Notes under the pieces: model-generated
What the model was told of the DNA's origin: nothing
The model's database searches: none
Seen by the model: the letters and a program-made list of their open reading frames with translations, nothing else
Translations under genes and position numbers: made by a program
DNA from: Bdellovibrio bacteriovorus
GTDB lineage: Bacteria; Bdellovibrionota; Bdellovibrionia; Bdellovibrionales; Bdellovibrionaceae
Length of the DNA: 64,000 nt
Direction: 5' to 3'
NCBI RefSeq assembly: GCF_001592755.1
Contig: NZ_LUKF01000002.1
Location: 160,608-224,607, forward strand
Shown here: in pieces, positions 24,013-32,292 of the stretch
Numbering within the stretch: the first letter of the stretch is position 1
Layout of the letters: the number at the start of each line of letters is the position of its first letter

Positions 24013-26857
24013 TGAGAAGTGCCTTTTCCAATCTTTCAAGGCGCGCCTTCAATTCCTGATTCTCTTTTTCGAGCTGTTCGAATCTCTCTTCGGACTGCGC
24101 ACTCACCGATGCGATACCTCTTTGACATTGCGCCTGGGCTTGAACACGTTGGTGGTGCTCTTCCTTCAATGCTTCGACTAAAATCGCGACGATGTTTCCG
24201 TACTGTACGGCTTTATATCCAGAGTTTTTATCGGTCTTCACTAATTCAGGATAAACCGCTTCAACTTCTTGGGCAATGAAACCGACTGTTTTTTCATTCG
24301 TGTTTTTCCAGACGAAATTCACGCCGCGAAGTTTTAATAGTTTTTCCAAAGCTTCAGGTAAAGTAACAACGTCCTTTTTCAAACGCGCATCCGAAGTATA
24401 AAGGTAAGCCGTGGCTTTTACGTTGCCATTCACTTCTAAGGCTTCGCTCGGTGCTGTCGTATTTACACCGACGTTACCTGTGCTTAGAATCGTAATCTTG
24501 GCAGTATTACTTGCACCAATCTGTAAAGAACTGGCTATTGAATTCGTTATACCAGAACCGATGGTCACCGAGTTAGACGCACTCACCGTATTGCCTCGTC
24601 CGGCAATATAAGCATTGCCAGCGTTGGACACCGTATTGCTTCTTCCAAACAAGTCCAATCCATAAGAGAAGTTAGCAAGTGTGGTCGATATCGTATTGCT
24701 AGATCCGACGATATTCATACTACTGGCATTTCCGCCGCCCGAATTAGTGATCGAGTTCGAAGCACCGAAGATCCAGTTTGAAGCGTTCGTGAAATTGGTA
24801 TTGCTATTACCTAAAATAGCCGGACCATTCACCTGCAAATTCGCTACAGGAGTGACTCCAATACCGACTTCACCCGATGACAAGACTGTGATCCGTGCCA
24901 CATTGTTTGTCTTGATATCTAAATTTGCCGCCGTCGTAGTCCCTAAGGAGGTCGCCACGCCAAAGTTATTTCCACCATTTACGAAAACGCCATCTGCTCC
25001 TGTTTTCGGTAAATCCGCAGAAGCCAATGTTCTGAAGGCTGGTGCTCCCGTTCCCGAAGCAGGTCCCGCAAATACGGTATTCTGAGCTTGATTGGCGAAG
25101 TTAGAAGCCCCGACTGAAATGGCCTGACAGACAAACGTATCAGTCGCAGATTGATACGTGAGCGTCTGTGAAGACGTACAAGCCGAGTTTGCAAACACTC
25201 CACCAAAAGGAGTGATCGTCGCTTTGATATCATCTAAATTAACCGTGCTTAAGCGAGTCACCCATGAAAGATTTCCCGAAGCGTCGGTGCCCAAAACTTG
25301 ATTTGCGGAGCCAACCGCTGTCGGCCACTTTAATACATAAGACGTTGTGACCGCCGTCGGTGCTTGGACCATCACTGTGTTACTTCCTGAATCACGATAA
25401 ACGGAAGAGCTTACACTGATACTGCCGGCGTTGAAGTTTCCAGAGCCATCGCGCTTCACAATCGTGGAAGCCGTATTTAAATTCGTCGCCGCGTTTGCCG
25501 CGACTGTTGCCGTATTGATATTAGCGGCCGTGGATCCGCCAACAGAATTGACTGTTGCGGCCACTGAACCAGAACCACTGGCGCTGACATCTCCTGTCAG
25601 AGCCGTGATTGTTCCGCCAGCGTTATTATCAGAAGAAGGAACCCATTTAGCTCCATCATATTTTAAGAACTGACCATTTGTCGGAGCGACAGAGAAATCA
25701 ACAGGCAAACCTTTGATTTTATCAACACTCGTGGCACCTTGAGTTCCCGAAACATCGCCCGCCAGACTTCCGGTAAAGTTCGTCGCTGTTGCAGCTGTCG
25801 TCGCACTTGTTGCTGTTGTCGCAGTAGATGCACTGCCTACACTTAAGCTTGATGCATTCGTGCATTGCCAACCTGTCGTCACATTCCAAGTTAATAACTG
25901 ACCGGCGGCACAAGATAAAGGAGCCAACGTGTCGCCCGTCGAAGAATCCGTCATCACAAGACGGTTCACTCCTGGGTTAGAGAACAATTTCGCGGTACTG
26001 ATTGCAGCATCTGCGATGTGTGCCGTCTGCACAGCTCCGTTTGCAATACCCGGATTAGGATAGGTCCCAGAAAGCGCACCACCTGCAGCTCCATTTGGAG
26101 GTCGAGAGTTCGTGAAACGCGCATCATTTCCGGCAGCCACAGTACCTGCCACCGTGCCTACATTCAGTGTAATTTCAGGATTCACCGTATCTGCGGATAC
26201 GGAAAGATAAGGAGAGCTTCCTGCAGATGCGGTGACGGTTTGAACGGTCCCCCCACTTGCACCGGATACTCCGGCGCAACCAAATTTTTTGGTGGTTGCA
26301 TCCCAAGTTAAAAAGTTTCCAGCCGAACAATTTAGATTGTCATTCACTTCCGTTTTTAAAACAAAATCAGTTGAAACATGCGAACCTAAAGTCGCAGCAG
26401 AAGCGGCAAAACCCGAGTAAGGAACAGAACGAATTTCACTATCAGGAGAAATCGTCTGCCACTGAGATCCGTCGTGAAATTTCACTCTTAAAAAGCGACC
26501 GTCCGTTAAACCGGGGTTGTAGGGCGAACCACCATCACAAGTTAAAGCAGCTCCATTACTGAACGCATCCAGGATTGTAAACGTCGGTGCTAAAGGATAG
26601 CTATGCGAAGCGCCGATTTTCACATCGAACACACCGCTTGAGTTCGTCATATCGATGTGATTCAGTTGCTCTCGGTAAAGAACGCAAACTTTGTTGGGAG
26701 CAAGAATCTCAAACTGAAATGCGACGGCGTTGTATTCTAATGGAACGCCAGAGCTTTTAATAATGCGTCCCTGATATGTGAGGGCCGCTGGAGCCGCATG
26801 CACGGATCCACCGTAGGATAACAGAGCTAATACCAGTAACGTTCCTGCCTGTTTCAT
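24002..26857 (-). CDS. Second fibre protein with S74 chaperone and YadA-like head
   Basis: The 951-residue secreted protein parallels the fibre at 16755. It has a signal peptide (1-21), then PAALTYQGRII and LEYNAVAFQFEI, Gly/Thr-rich shaft repeats including GDVSGTQGATSVDKIKG, and a C-terminal peptidase S74 domain (Ser822 in SDARLKKDV, GFIAQEVEAVYPELV) with a coiled coil. Between about residues 690 and 790 is a run of Asn/Ser/Ile repeats such as NTVSNAGNAYIAGRGNTVS, similar to left-handed beta-roll heads of trimeric autotransporters. It probably forms a trimeric prey-recognition fibre. The stop overlaps the start of the fibrinogen-like gene. A FliA-like TAAGGTTT-N12-TCCGACAA precedes the start. 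Confidence 0.88.
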   Translation of the reverse strand: MKQAGTLLVLALLSYGGSVHAAPAALTYQGRIIKSSGVPLEYNAVAFQFEILAPNKVCVLYREQLNHIDMTNSSGVFDVKIGASHSYPLAPTFTILDAFSNGAALTCDGGSPYNPGLTDGRFLRVKFHDGSQWQTISPDSEIRSVPYSGFAASAATLGSHVSTDFVLKTEVNDNLNCSAGNFLTWDATTKKFGCAGVSGASGGTVQTVTASAGSSPYLSVSADTVNPEITLNVGTVAGTVAAGNDARFTNSRPPNGAAGGALSGTYPNPGIANGAVQTAHIADAAISTAKLFSNPGVNRLVMTDSSTGDTLAPLSCAAGQLLTWNVTTGWQCTNASSLSVGSASTATTATSATTAATATNFTGSLAGDVSGTQGATSVDKIKGLPVDFSVAPTNGQFLKYDGAKWVPSSDNNAGGTITALTGDVSASGSGSVAATVNSVGGSTAANINTATVAANAATNLNTASTIVKRDGSGNFNAGSISVSSSVYRDSGSNTVMVQAPTAVTTSYVLKWPTAVGSANQVLGTDASGNLSWVTRLSTVNLDDIKATITPFGGVFANSACTSSQTLTYQSATDTFVCQAISVGASNFANQAQNTVFAGPASGTGAPAFRTLASADLPKTGADGVFVNGGNNFGVATSLGTTTAANLDIKTNNVARITVLSSGEVGIGVTPVANLQVNGPAILGNSNTNFTNASNWIFGASNSITNSGGGNASSMNIVGSSNTISTTLANFSYGLDLFGRSNTVSNAGNAYIAGRGNTVSASNSVTIGSGITNSIASSLQIGASNTAKITILSTGNVGVNTTAPSEALEVNGNVKATAYLYTSDARLKKDVVTLPEALEKLLKLRGVNFVWKNTNEKTVGFIAQEVEAVYPELVKTDKNSGYKAVQYGNIVAILVEALKEEHHQRVQAQAQCQRGIASVSAQSEERFEQLEKENQELKARLERLEKALLNGK

Positions 26858-26968
26858 ACTTATCTTGTCGGAATCTTGATAAGGAAACCTTAGTTACAAT
26901 ATGGGAATACTTGGGTTCTTCACGTTGTAAATTTGATGTGAGGTGGAAACTGCTGGAACCAGACTTTT

Positions 26969-26994
26969 CCTCTGAAAATAACCATTTTCAGAGG
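26969..26994. other. Perfect stem-loop at the 3' end of the ferroportin gene
   Basis: CCTCTGAAAAT and ATTTTCAGAGG form an 11-base perfect stem around AACC. No T-run follows on either strand, so it is not a typical terminator. It lies nine bases beyond the ferroportin stop codon and could protect that mRNA's 3' end. Confidence 0.5.
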
Positions 26995-27003
26995 GAAATC
27001 ATA

Positions 27004-28305
27004 CTAGCGGAGGGAATCACTGTGAGAGGATGACCACTTCAAGAAAACGATATTCGCTAACAAAACGGCGCCTAAAGAAGCATAGACGAGAAACTTGAAA
27101 TCTTCAGTACTTGGAAGCAGACTTCCGGCACCAAAAAGTATCAACGTCGCCATCGTTGTGGTCAGATGACTGAAGGAATTGAGCTCTCCTCTTTTACCTT
27201 CGGGAATCATTCTTTGCCGCAATTCAAATTCTCCATTGGAAAAACCGTAAAGGCCGATGCGTGAAAGAAGAATACACGCCAAAAAGACATAAATTCCCCA
27301 GGACGTTCCCATCGAAAACGCAAAGATCGCGCAAATTAAAGTCAGACCTTGAAATCCTAAGTGCAGCTTCGAGCTTTCAATGAGCCCCGTTTTTCTAACC
27401 AGATACGGAAACGTCAAAGTCGAGATCAGACCAAAGATCGCGCCCAATCCTCGGAATAAACCAATCTCTGCTTCCGGCAATGACATACGGTCTTTTAAAT
27501 ATCCCGCCAACAACACCCCATGAGGACTTAACACCGATAACCAAAGCAAGGCATAGCTGAAAATCAACCAGAAGATCGGATTGGCAACAGCTTCTTTAAT
27601 ATTAAATTGAAAAAGCTCTTTCCAGGATTTCACGGAACTGACTTCCTTTAATTTCAGTCTCGACTTCTGAACCACGTTAATCAGAAGAACATATTCCGGA
27701 ACGAACGAGATCAGATTCCATAGAGCGATCAATAACAATCCAAAGTGATGGCTGTAGATGGAGCTTAAAGCAAAAATCGCCCCCGCTAAAATAGGAGCAC
27801 CCACTTCAGTTCCTAAATCAATGCGGCGAAGCCAGCTGTTAAAATCCGTTAGCTTTTCGGGAGGAACGATAGACGGTGCTAGGTCATTTCCAACCGAAAT
27901 ATCAGTAATGACGGAACCTAACGAAGCCATAATCCCAAAGATTGAAAGCAAGACAAAAAGAGGAATTATAGATGAACCGCTGATGTGAGACAGCGACGCG
28001 CTGTGGGCGACCTCATCTAAAACAAAGAATGTCGTCACGCCTCCTAATACAGCAAAGAATTGAATCCACACTCCGATCTTTATGATACGAATTCTTTGAT
28101 TGGCATCAATCCATCTTCCCACCCAGGGAGTTAAAAGGAAGCTGCCGATTTTAATAATTAAATAATAAAGAGCGGCGATTTGGATCTTACCCGGAAATAC
28201 GTGAAGAAGCGCAAAAGGAATAACGAAGTCCCATGCCTGATCACCTGATCTGGTCAGTAAACGTCCTAACAAAAGCTGATTTTCGGTCTTTAAAAAGTTT
28301 TTCAT
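27004..28305 (-). CDS. Ferroportin-type metal exporter
   Basis: The 433-residue membrane protein closely resembles the crystallised B. bacteriovorus ferroportin, a bacterial homologue of vertebrate iron exporter SLC40A1. Shared segments include LLLGRLLTRSGDQAWDF, GSVITDISVGNDLAPS, FNSWLRRIDL, EVGAPILAG and SNGEFELRQR. Residues equivalent to the reported iron-binding Thr20, Asp24, Asn196 and Ser199 are conserved (here Thr18, Asp22 and the Asn and Ser of FNSWLRR). It should move Fe2+ or related divalent ions out of the cytoplasm. About twelve hydrophobic helices are visible. The ATG at 28305 was chosen by length against that homologue; the ATG at 28317 is possible. It is divergent from a CsoR-type sensor with a palindrome between. 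Confidence 0.93.
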   Translation of the reverse strand: MKNFLKTENQLLLGRLLTRSGDQAWDFVIPFALLHVFPGKIQIAALYYLIIKIGSFLLTPWVGRWIDANQRIRIIKIGVWIQFFAVLGGVTTFFVLDEVAHSASLSHISGSSIIPLFVLLSIFGIMASLGSVITDISVGNDLAPSIVPPEKLTDFNSWLRRIDLGTEVGAPILAGAIFALSSIYSHHFGLLLIALWNLISFVPEYVLLINVVQKSRLKLKEVSSVKSWKELFQFNIKEAVANPIFWLIFSYALLWLSVLSPHGVLLAGYLKDRMSLPEAEIGLFRGLGAIFGLISTLTFPYLVRKTGLIESSKLHLGFQGLTLICAIFAFSMGTSWGIYVFLACILLSRIGLYGFSNGEFELRQRMIPEGKRGELNSFSHLTTTMATLILFGAGSLLPSTEDFKFLVYASLGAVLLANIVFLKWSSSHSDSLR

Positions 28306-28310
28306 GAGTC

Positions 28311-28340
28311 TTGACATCCTATCCCCGGGGAGGGGATATT
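28311..28340 (+). promoter_or_regulatory. Promoter of the CsoR-type gene, leaderless arrangement
   Basis: TTGACA (28311-28316), an 18-base spacer, then GATATT (28335-28340) predicts initiation at about 28347, which is the first base of the regulator's ATG. No Shine-Dalgarno is present. The spacer and -10 overlap the palindrome at 28320-28338. Confidence 0.6.
28320..28338. promoter_or_regulatory. Candidate CsoR-family operator
   Basis: TATCCCC and GGGGATA are perfect seven-base inverted repeats separated by GGGGA. G/C tracts flanked by AT ends are typical of CsoR/RcnR operators. The site lies in the gap between the divergent ferroportin and regulator genes and covers the spacer of the regulator promoter, so binding should repress it. 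An effect on ferroportin is also likely. Confidence 0.7.
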
Positions 28341-28346
28341 TAGCAC

Positions 28347-28613
28347 ATGTCACACAAAAAGCAACACACAAGTCATGAAGAGGTCTCAAAGAGGCTGAAG
28401 CGAGCGAAAGGACATCTTGAGACCGTCATCAATATGATTGAAGACGAACGCGAGTGTGTTGACGTCGCCCGTCAACTTCATGCCGTTGCGAAAGCCATTG
28501 CTGCCGCGAAAAGTGTTTATATCCACGATCACATTGAACACTGCCTAGACGGCAGCCATAAAAATATTGATTTGGACGAGATCAAAGAAATCACCAAATA
28601 TATCTCGAACTAA
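28347..28613 (+). CDS. CsoR/RcnR-family metal-responsive repressor
   Basis: The 88-residue all-helical protein has the family pattern (SKRLKRAKGHLETVINMIE). Potential metal ligands Cys37, His62 and Cys66 have exactly the Cys-25-His-4-Cys spacing of copper-sensing CsoR. The N terminus has three extra histidines (3, 7, 10), as in nickel/cobalt sensors RcnR and InrS, so the cognate metal is not settled. It probably represses itself and the divergent ferroportin through the palindrome at 28320-28338 and releases DNA when metal binds. Neighbourhood with an exporter implies a metal-excess response. Confidence 0.88.
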   Translation: MSHKKQHTSHEEVSKRLKRAKGHLETVINMIEDERECVDVARQLHAVAKAIAAAKSVYIHDHIEHCLDGSHKNIDLDEIKEITKYISN

Positions 28614-28617
28614 AATT

Positions 28618-28659
28618 CATCAAAGAAGAGCTCAGATAAACTTATCGAGCCTTTTGATG
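28618..28659. terminator. Extended hairpin between regulator and small gene
   Basis: CATCAAA (28618) pairs with TTTGATG (28653-28659), enclosing further pairing (GCTC with GAGC, GATAA with TTATC). It lies just after the regulator stop codon and spans the 3' end of the convergent 55-codon gene. T-runs are weak, so a terminator role is tentative. Confidence 0.35.
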
Positions 28660-28809
28660 ATTCTTATCCTTCTGATTCGGATTTGGTTTATCAGAGATCT
28701 TGCTGGTTGAACGCGGACCCGGTCCGCTGTTGACGTGAACTTCAGGATGCCTTGCGGCTTCTTCTTGCTTTACATCGTCGGCGTCGCGAGATCTTTCTTT
28801 TGTGCTCAT
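28642..28809 (-). CDS. Small hydrophilic protein, 55 residues
   Basis: A strong ribosome site AAGGAGG lies five bases before the ATG at 28809. The 55-residue product is highly charged and lacks hydrophobic segments: it begins MSTKERSRDADDVKQEE and has a Pro/Asn/Lys/Gln-rich end (KPNPNQKDKNHQKAR). It is probably disordered. No family is recognised. Its coding character is supported by the ribosome site and uninterrupted frame, although length alone is weak evidence. Confidence 0.6.
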   Translation of the reverse strand: MSTKERSRDADDVKQEEAARHPEVHVNSGPGPRSTSKISDKPNPNQKDKNHQKAR

Positions 28810-28975
28810 TGATCCTCCTTGATGAAGGCCATTTTCTCACGACGATTGACGCCAAAAAACTTTTGATTCAAGGTCTTGTGGCTTTGCACTATTGGGAGTG
28901 CTCAAATCCGCACATCATTTTTTTTGATTATGACGAAGAGCAAACCAACAGAGGTCCTTCACGACCTTTTGTTAG

Positions 28976-31690
28976 TTACTCAAATTTCACGACTATATTT
29001 CTTTGCTGTCTGCTATCTGCGCCTTTAACGCCTGGAAGAAGCACCACCGCACCTTCTGACCAAGAATGCACCCGGACCGCCTCCGCAACATAGTACTCTG
29101 TAGAAAGCGTGTTGATAGCACCCGTGCCTTTGATAGCTCCTGCTTCAGTGATTTGCGCATATCCTACTTGCAGATCAGTCACTGCAACAGTTAAGTCCTG
29201 ATTCATAAGATAAGTAAAAAAGCGGATATTGTTGTTTTCATCAAAACTGATATCAGAATAAGTTGGAGATTTTCCCGGGAAAAGTGTTGTAGGAAGTTCA
29301 AGCCCGCCCACGGAATTAAAGCTTGTATCTAGCACACCATTGTCGTTAATTCTCGTAATATAAGTTCCTAGCGATGTCGGTGAAGTTAATATCAGGATCG
29401 GCATAACAACACGGTCTTTACTATCCATCTGAAAAGAGGTGGTCCCCATCAATGCCATAAAGTTCGGATCTAAAATTGAACTATTCCACTCCCCATTTGT
29501 TCCGTATGTGGAATCCAAAACTCCAGCGGTTGTCAGTCGGAGCAACGTTATTGGAGGTAACGCTGACGTGAAGGGTCTCAGTGGAAAAATACCGGCTACG
29601 ACAGCTCTTCCTTTTGAATCGATAAAGAGATTGAATGGCAAGTACGACTGATCGACCATGCCATCTAGTTGAACTGAAATAAATTTTCCATCCATTCCAT
29701 AGGTCGTATCAAGAACTCCGGAGGAGTTTAAACGAGCAACGGCGACACGCGGATACTCGAAGTTAGAGATAATCTCTGCAATATAAAGTCCCACATAGAT
29801 GCTGCCACTTCCATCCGCTTTGACATCAATGCCTTTAGTAATTTCAGAAGATTTCTTGGCTAGATACATGCGAGGTTGGTACGTATCAAAATCGACGTTG
29901 TTTGATCCGGTAAAAGAAGCGTCAGAGGATCCGCTAGATAAATAACGACGAACGATCAAGCGAGAAATGGCTCCCGTATCATAGACGGCTCCAACAACGA
30001 CTATTCTTCCTTGTGAATCAATATCAAAAGAACCATACACGACGTCTTGAATAGCCAGATGACCTTGATCCGCAAAACTTGTATCTAATGAACCTGTTGT
30101 TTTAAAACGGCTGATATAAGCAATATTACCGTCATCTAAAGCGGAGACCGTCTGCATCACATAGATACGACCTTCTTTATCAATAGCGGTTTTTTGTATT
30201 AGACCAGGCAGAGGAGTTAATACGCGGAAATCAAAAACCTTAGTCCCCGTCGTGTTGAACGAAGCATCCCATGTCCCATTAAGATTGAGCTTCTTCATCC
30301 AGGCTTCTGATCTTGGCAGCGTGGTTGTCGCGTCATCGTAGGTAAGCGCTGCATAGTCAATCACATAGATGGCACTAGTGTCTGCAACCGTGTTTGAATT
30401 ATATATGTAGTTGAGATTGAAGACGCCATCCCAAGAAAAAATCCCGGCTGTGGCAAAAGTCGCATCAAATGCGCCGCCCGCAGAAAGACGCCATAGAAGA
30501 CCTTTTTTAACTGAAGTTCCGAAATTGCGGCTGATACCAGAGACGTAAATATTATTGCTGGCATCGATCCACATTGTATCTGGAGTTTCATAAAAGTTGG
30601 CACCAAGTGACGCTGCTGTTCTAGAGCCCGAAGCCCCGAAGGTGGTGTCCGCCGCACCTGTTGAGGTTCGTTTCCAAACAATAAAGTCGCCACTGCTAGA
30701 GCTGCCTGTATCTCCCGCGACAAGAATACTTCCATCCGCAAGAACCAAAACACGGCGTGCGTGCGCTTCGGGTGCAGAAAAAGTGCTGATTCCATTTGTA
30801 CCGAAGGTGGCATCAAGGCTTCCATTTAAATTAATTTTCCAAAGTTGGGCTTGATCGTTGGCACTCATTCCTGCAGCCGTCCCCCGATAGCCCGCAATGA
30901 GGGCTCGCGTTCCACCATCACTGAAGGAAAGATCAAAGCCCCCCGAAAATCCGGAGGTGACTCCACCACTCACTGTTCCTCCAAGGACCAGCTCACCGCT
31001 TCCCGCCAAGGAGGTATCTAGATCACCATCATCATTAAAGCGCCACACCATCGCACGTGTGCTGCTTGTGCTTGTATCCACGATGCGCGAACCAACGACC
31101 CAAATACGGTTGGACGAATCCACGTGTATTTTTCGAGGTAACACTTGACCATCGTATTCAATAACGGCTTTCCCGTTGTCACCGAAAGACGTATCCAGCG
31201 CTCCAGAGGCTTGGAATCGATAGAGGTTTAAATTCTTGTTGTCGAAAAATGCAAGACCAGAGCCGTTCGAAGCAAACAGAATGCGACCCTGGGAATCCAA
31301 AGCAAAACTGTAGAGGAGCCCCGGGTGGGTTTGGTTAGGAAGTCTTTCAATAGCGGGCACAACAACACCGCCGCTGCCAAAGCTTGTGACCAAAGACCCA
31401 TCTTTATTGAACTTAGAAAAGCTAATAGAGTCCCCAGAGCGAGACGCAACTAGAATTTTGCCGTTACCGTCTTCGAAAGCAGCCAAGGGTTCTTCTTGCG
31501 CATTGAGATTGTAAGCAATCTGTCCCGAAAGCTTTTCGTCAGGAGAGTAACTGCTATCTAAAACACCTTTGAATTCGTAAGGCGCTAGCGAAGTTGCAGG
31601 AGAAAGTTGCACATCAAGACTGCAACCTAAAAGAATTGTCGGAAAAACCAATCCGAATACTCGCAAAGAAACGTGCCACAAATACGTCAT
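28976..31690 (-). CDS. Delta-60-repeat lipoprotein
   Basis: The 904-residue protein has a lipoprotein signal ending ILLGC at residues 19-23. The rest is a series of repeats of roughly 60 residues, each with a hydrophobic strand (for example RIWVVGS, SILVAGD, RIVVVGA), then a Gly-x-LDTSFG-x-x-G motif. These fit the delta-60 repeat found in surface proteins of myxobacteria and other delta-type bacteria, which probably folds as beta-propeller blades. At least twelve copies of the LDTSFG-like motif are visible. It is likely anchored in the outer membrane and exposed. A perfect GCCGATAA lies nine bases before the ATG. The exact role is unknown. Confidence 0.85.
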   Translation of the reverse strand: MTYLWHVSLRVFGLVFPTILLGCSLDVQLSPATSLAPYEFKGVLDSSYSPDEKLSGQIAYNLNAQEEPLAAFEDGNGKILVASRSGDSISFSKFNKDGSLVTSFGSGGVVVPAIERLPNQTHPGLLYSFALDSQGRILFASNGSGLAFFDNKNLNLYRFQASGALDTSFGDNGKAVIEYDGQVLPRKIHVDSSNRIWVVGSRIVDTSTSSTRAMVWRFNDDGDLDTSLAGSGELVLGGTVSGGVTSGFSGGFDLSFSDGGTRALIAGYRGTAAGMSANDQAQLWKINLNGSLDATFGTNGISTFSAPEAHARRVLVLADGSILVAGDTGSSSSGDFIVWKRTSTGAADTTFGASGSRTAASLGANFYETPDTMWIDASNNIYVSGISRNFGTSVKKGLLWRLSAGGAFDATFATAGIFSWDGVFNLNYIYNSNTVADTSAIYVIDYAALTYDDATTTLPRSEAWMKKLNLNGTWDASFNTTGTKVFDFRVLTPLPGLIQKTAIDKEGRIYVMQTVSALDDGNIAYISRFKTTGSLDTSFADQGHLAIQDVVYGSFDIDSQGRIVVVGAVYDTGAISRLIVRRYLSSGSSDASFTGSNNVDFDTYQPRMYLAKKSSEITKGIDVKADGSGSIYVGLYIAEIISNFEYPRVAVARLNSSGVLDTTYGMDGKFISVQLDGMVDQSYLPFNLFIDSKGRAVVAGIFPLRPFTSALPPITLLRLTTAGVLDSTYGTNGEWNSSILDPNFMALMGTTSFQMDSKDRVVMPILILTSPTSLGTYITRINDNGVLDTSFNSVGGLELPTTLFPGKSPTYSDISFDENNNIRFFTYLMNQDLTVAVTDLQVGYAQITEAGAIKGTGAINTLSTEYYVAEAVRVHSWSEGAVVLLPGVKGADSRQQRNIVVKFE

Positions 31691-31699
31691 ATGGAGTAC

Positions 31700-31707
31700 T
31701 TATCGGC
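31700..31707 (-). promoter_or_regulatory. Sigma-28 (FliA)-type -10 box candidate
   Basis: TTATCGGC on the plus strand reads GCCGATAA on the minus strand, nine bases before the delta-60 lipoprotein ATG. No matching TAAA -35 is present at 15 bases. A separate 15-base palindrome (GTCTCAT-G-ATGAGAC) lies at 31766-31780 further upstream. Confidence 0.4.
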
Positions 31708-31878
31708 TAAATCCGTAGTATTCTCGATAATTAGACCTTTGTTCGTGCTCCGCGGTGTTCGGTTAGTCTCATGATGAGACACTCTGTGAAAACTGCCAGA
31801 TGATGTCTGAATAAGGTCATTTATATTTCGAAACGACCTCGATAGGCACCCGATCCAATGACGTCATTTTATGGGCAA

Positions 31879-32145
31879 CTATTTATTTTTAAACCCCAGA
31901 ATATCAACGTAAGTAACACCTTTAGCTACTGAAGAGGAAGGCGTCGCACGTTGTCCTTTGATAAGAATCTTTCCGTCTTTGAAAAGCTCTTTGTACTGAG
32001 TGCGCGTGATTTCGCGAAGATTCAAATCTTCACTTTGCGCTTTGATGGCAGCAAGAAGAACAGCATCCAAACGCTTTTCAGATCTATTAAGCTCCAAAAC
32101 AATGCGGAAGGATTTCGGTGGCTTTGGAGGAATAAAATCTTGCAT
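31879..32145 (-). CDS. S4-like RNA-binding protein
   Basis: The 88-residue protein has the S4 pattern. KRLDAVLLAAI (residues 25-34) is followed by ITRTQYKELFKDGKILIKGQ (46-65) and a final GVTYVDIL strand, comparable with the N-terminal RNA-binding domain of RluD-type pseudouridine synthases. No catalytic domain is attached, so it is a stand-alone RNA-binding module. The start at 32145 was chosen because AAAGAAAGAAG precedes it and longer starts add a non-conserved extension. The RNA target is unknown. Confidence 0.7.
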   Translation of the reverse strand: MQDFIPPKPPKSFRIVLELNRSEKRLDAVLLAAIKAQSEDLNLREITRTQYKELFKDGKILIKGQRATPSSSVAKGVTYVDILGFKNK

Positions 32146-32292
32146 GACAGTTCTTCTTTCTTTTAACGGTCCGAAGGTTGTAACGATTCCAGGGTAAAAA
32201 GGCAACCCCCGGGGTACCTAGACCTCCCCTTTTGAAGATTTTGCGAAGCCCGATCTTATGAGACGCTATCAGCGTCACCTGGGAGCAAGCTG

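Noticed and set aside
26969..26994. Stem-loop after ferroportin considered as an iron-responsive element or terminator
   Set aside because: The loop and bulge do not match an iron-responsive element, which is not a bacterial device of this kind, and no T-run follows. It is kept only as an unexplained hairpin.
31766..31780. Palindrome GTCTCAT-G-ATGAGAC upstream of the delta-60 gene as an operator
   Set aside because: It is a single 15-base palindrome without a recognised family or second copy.
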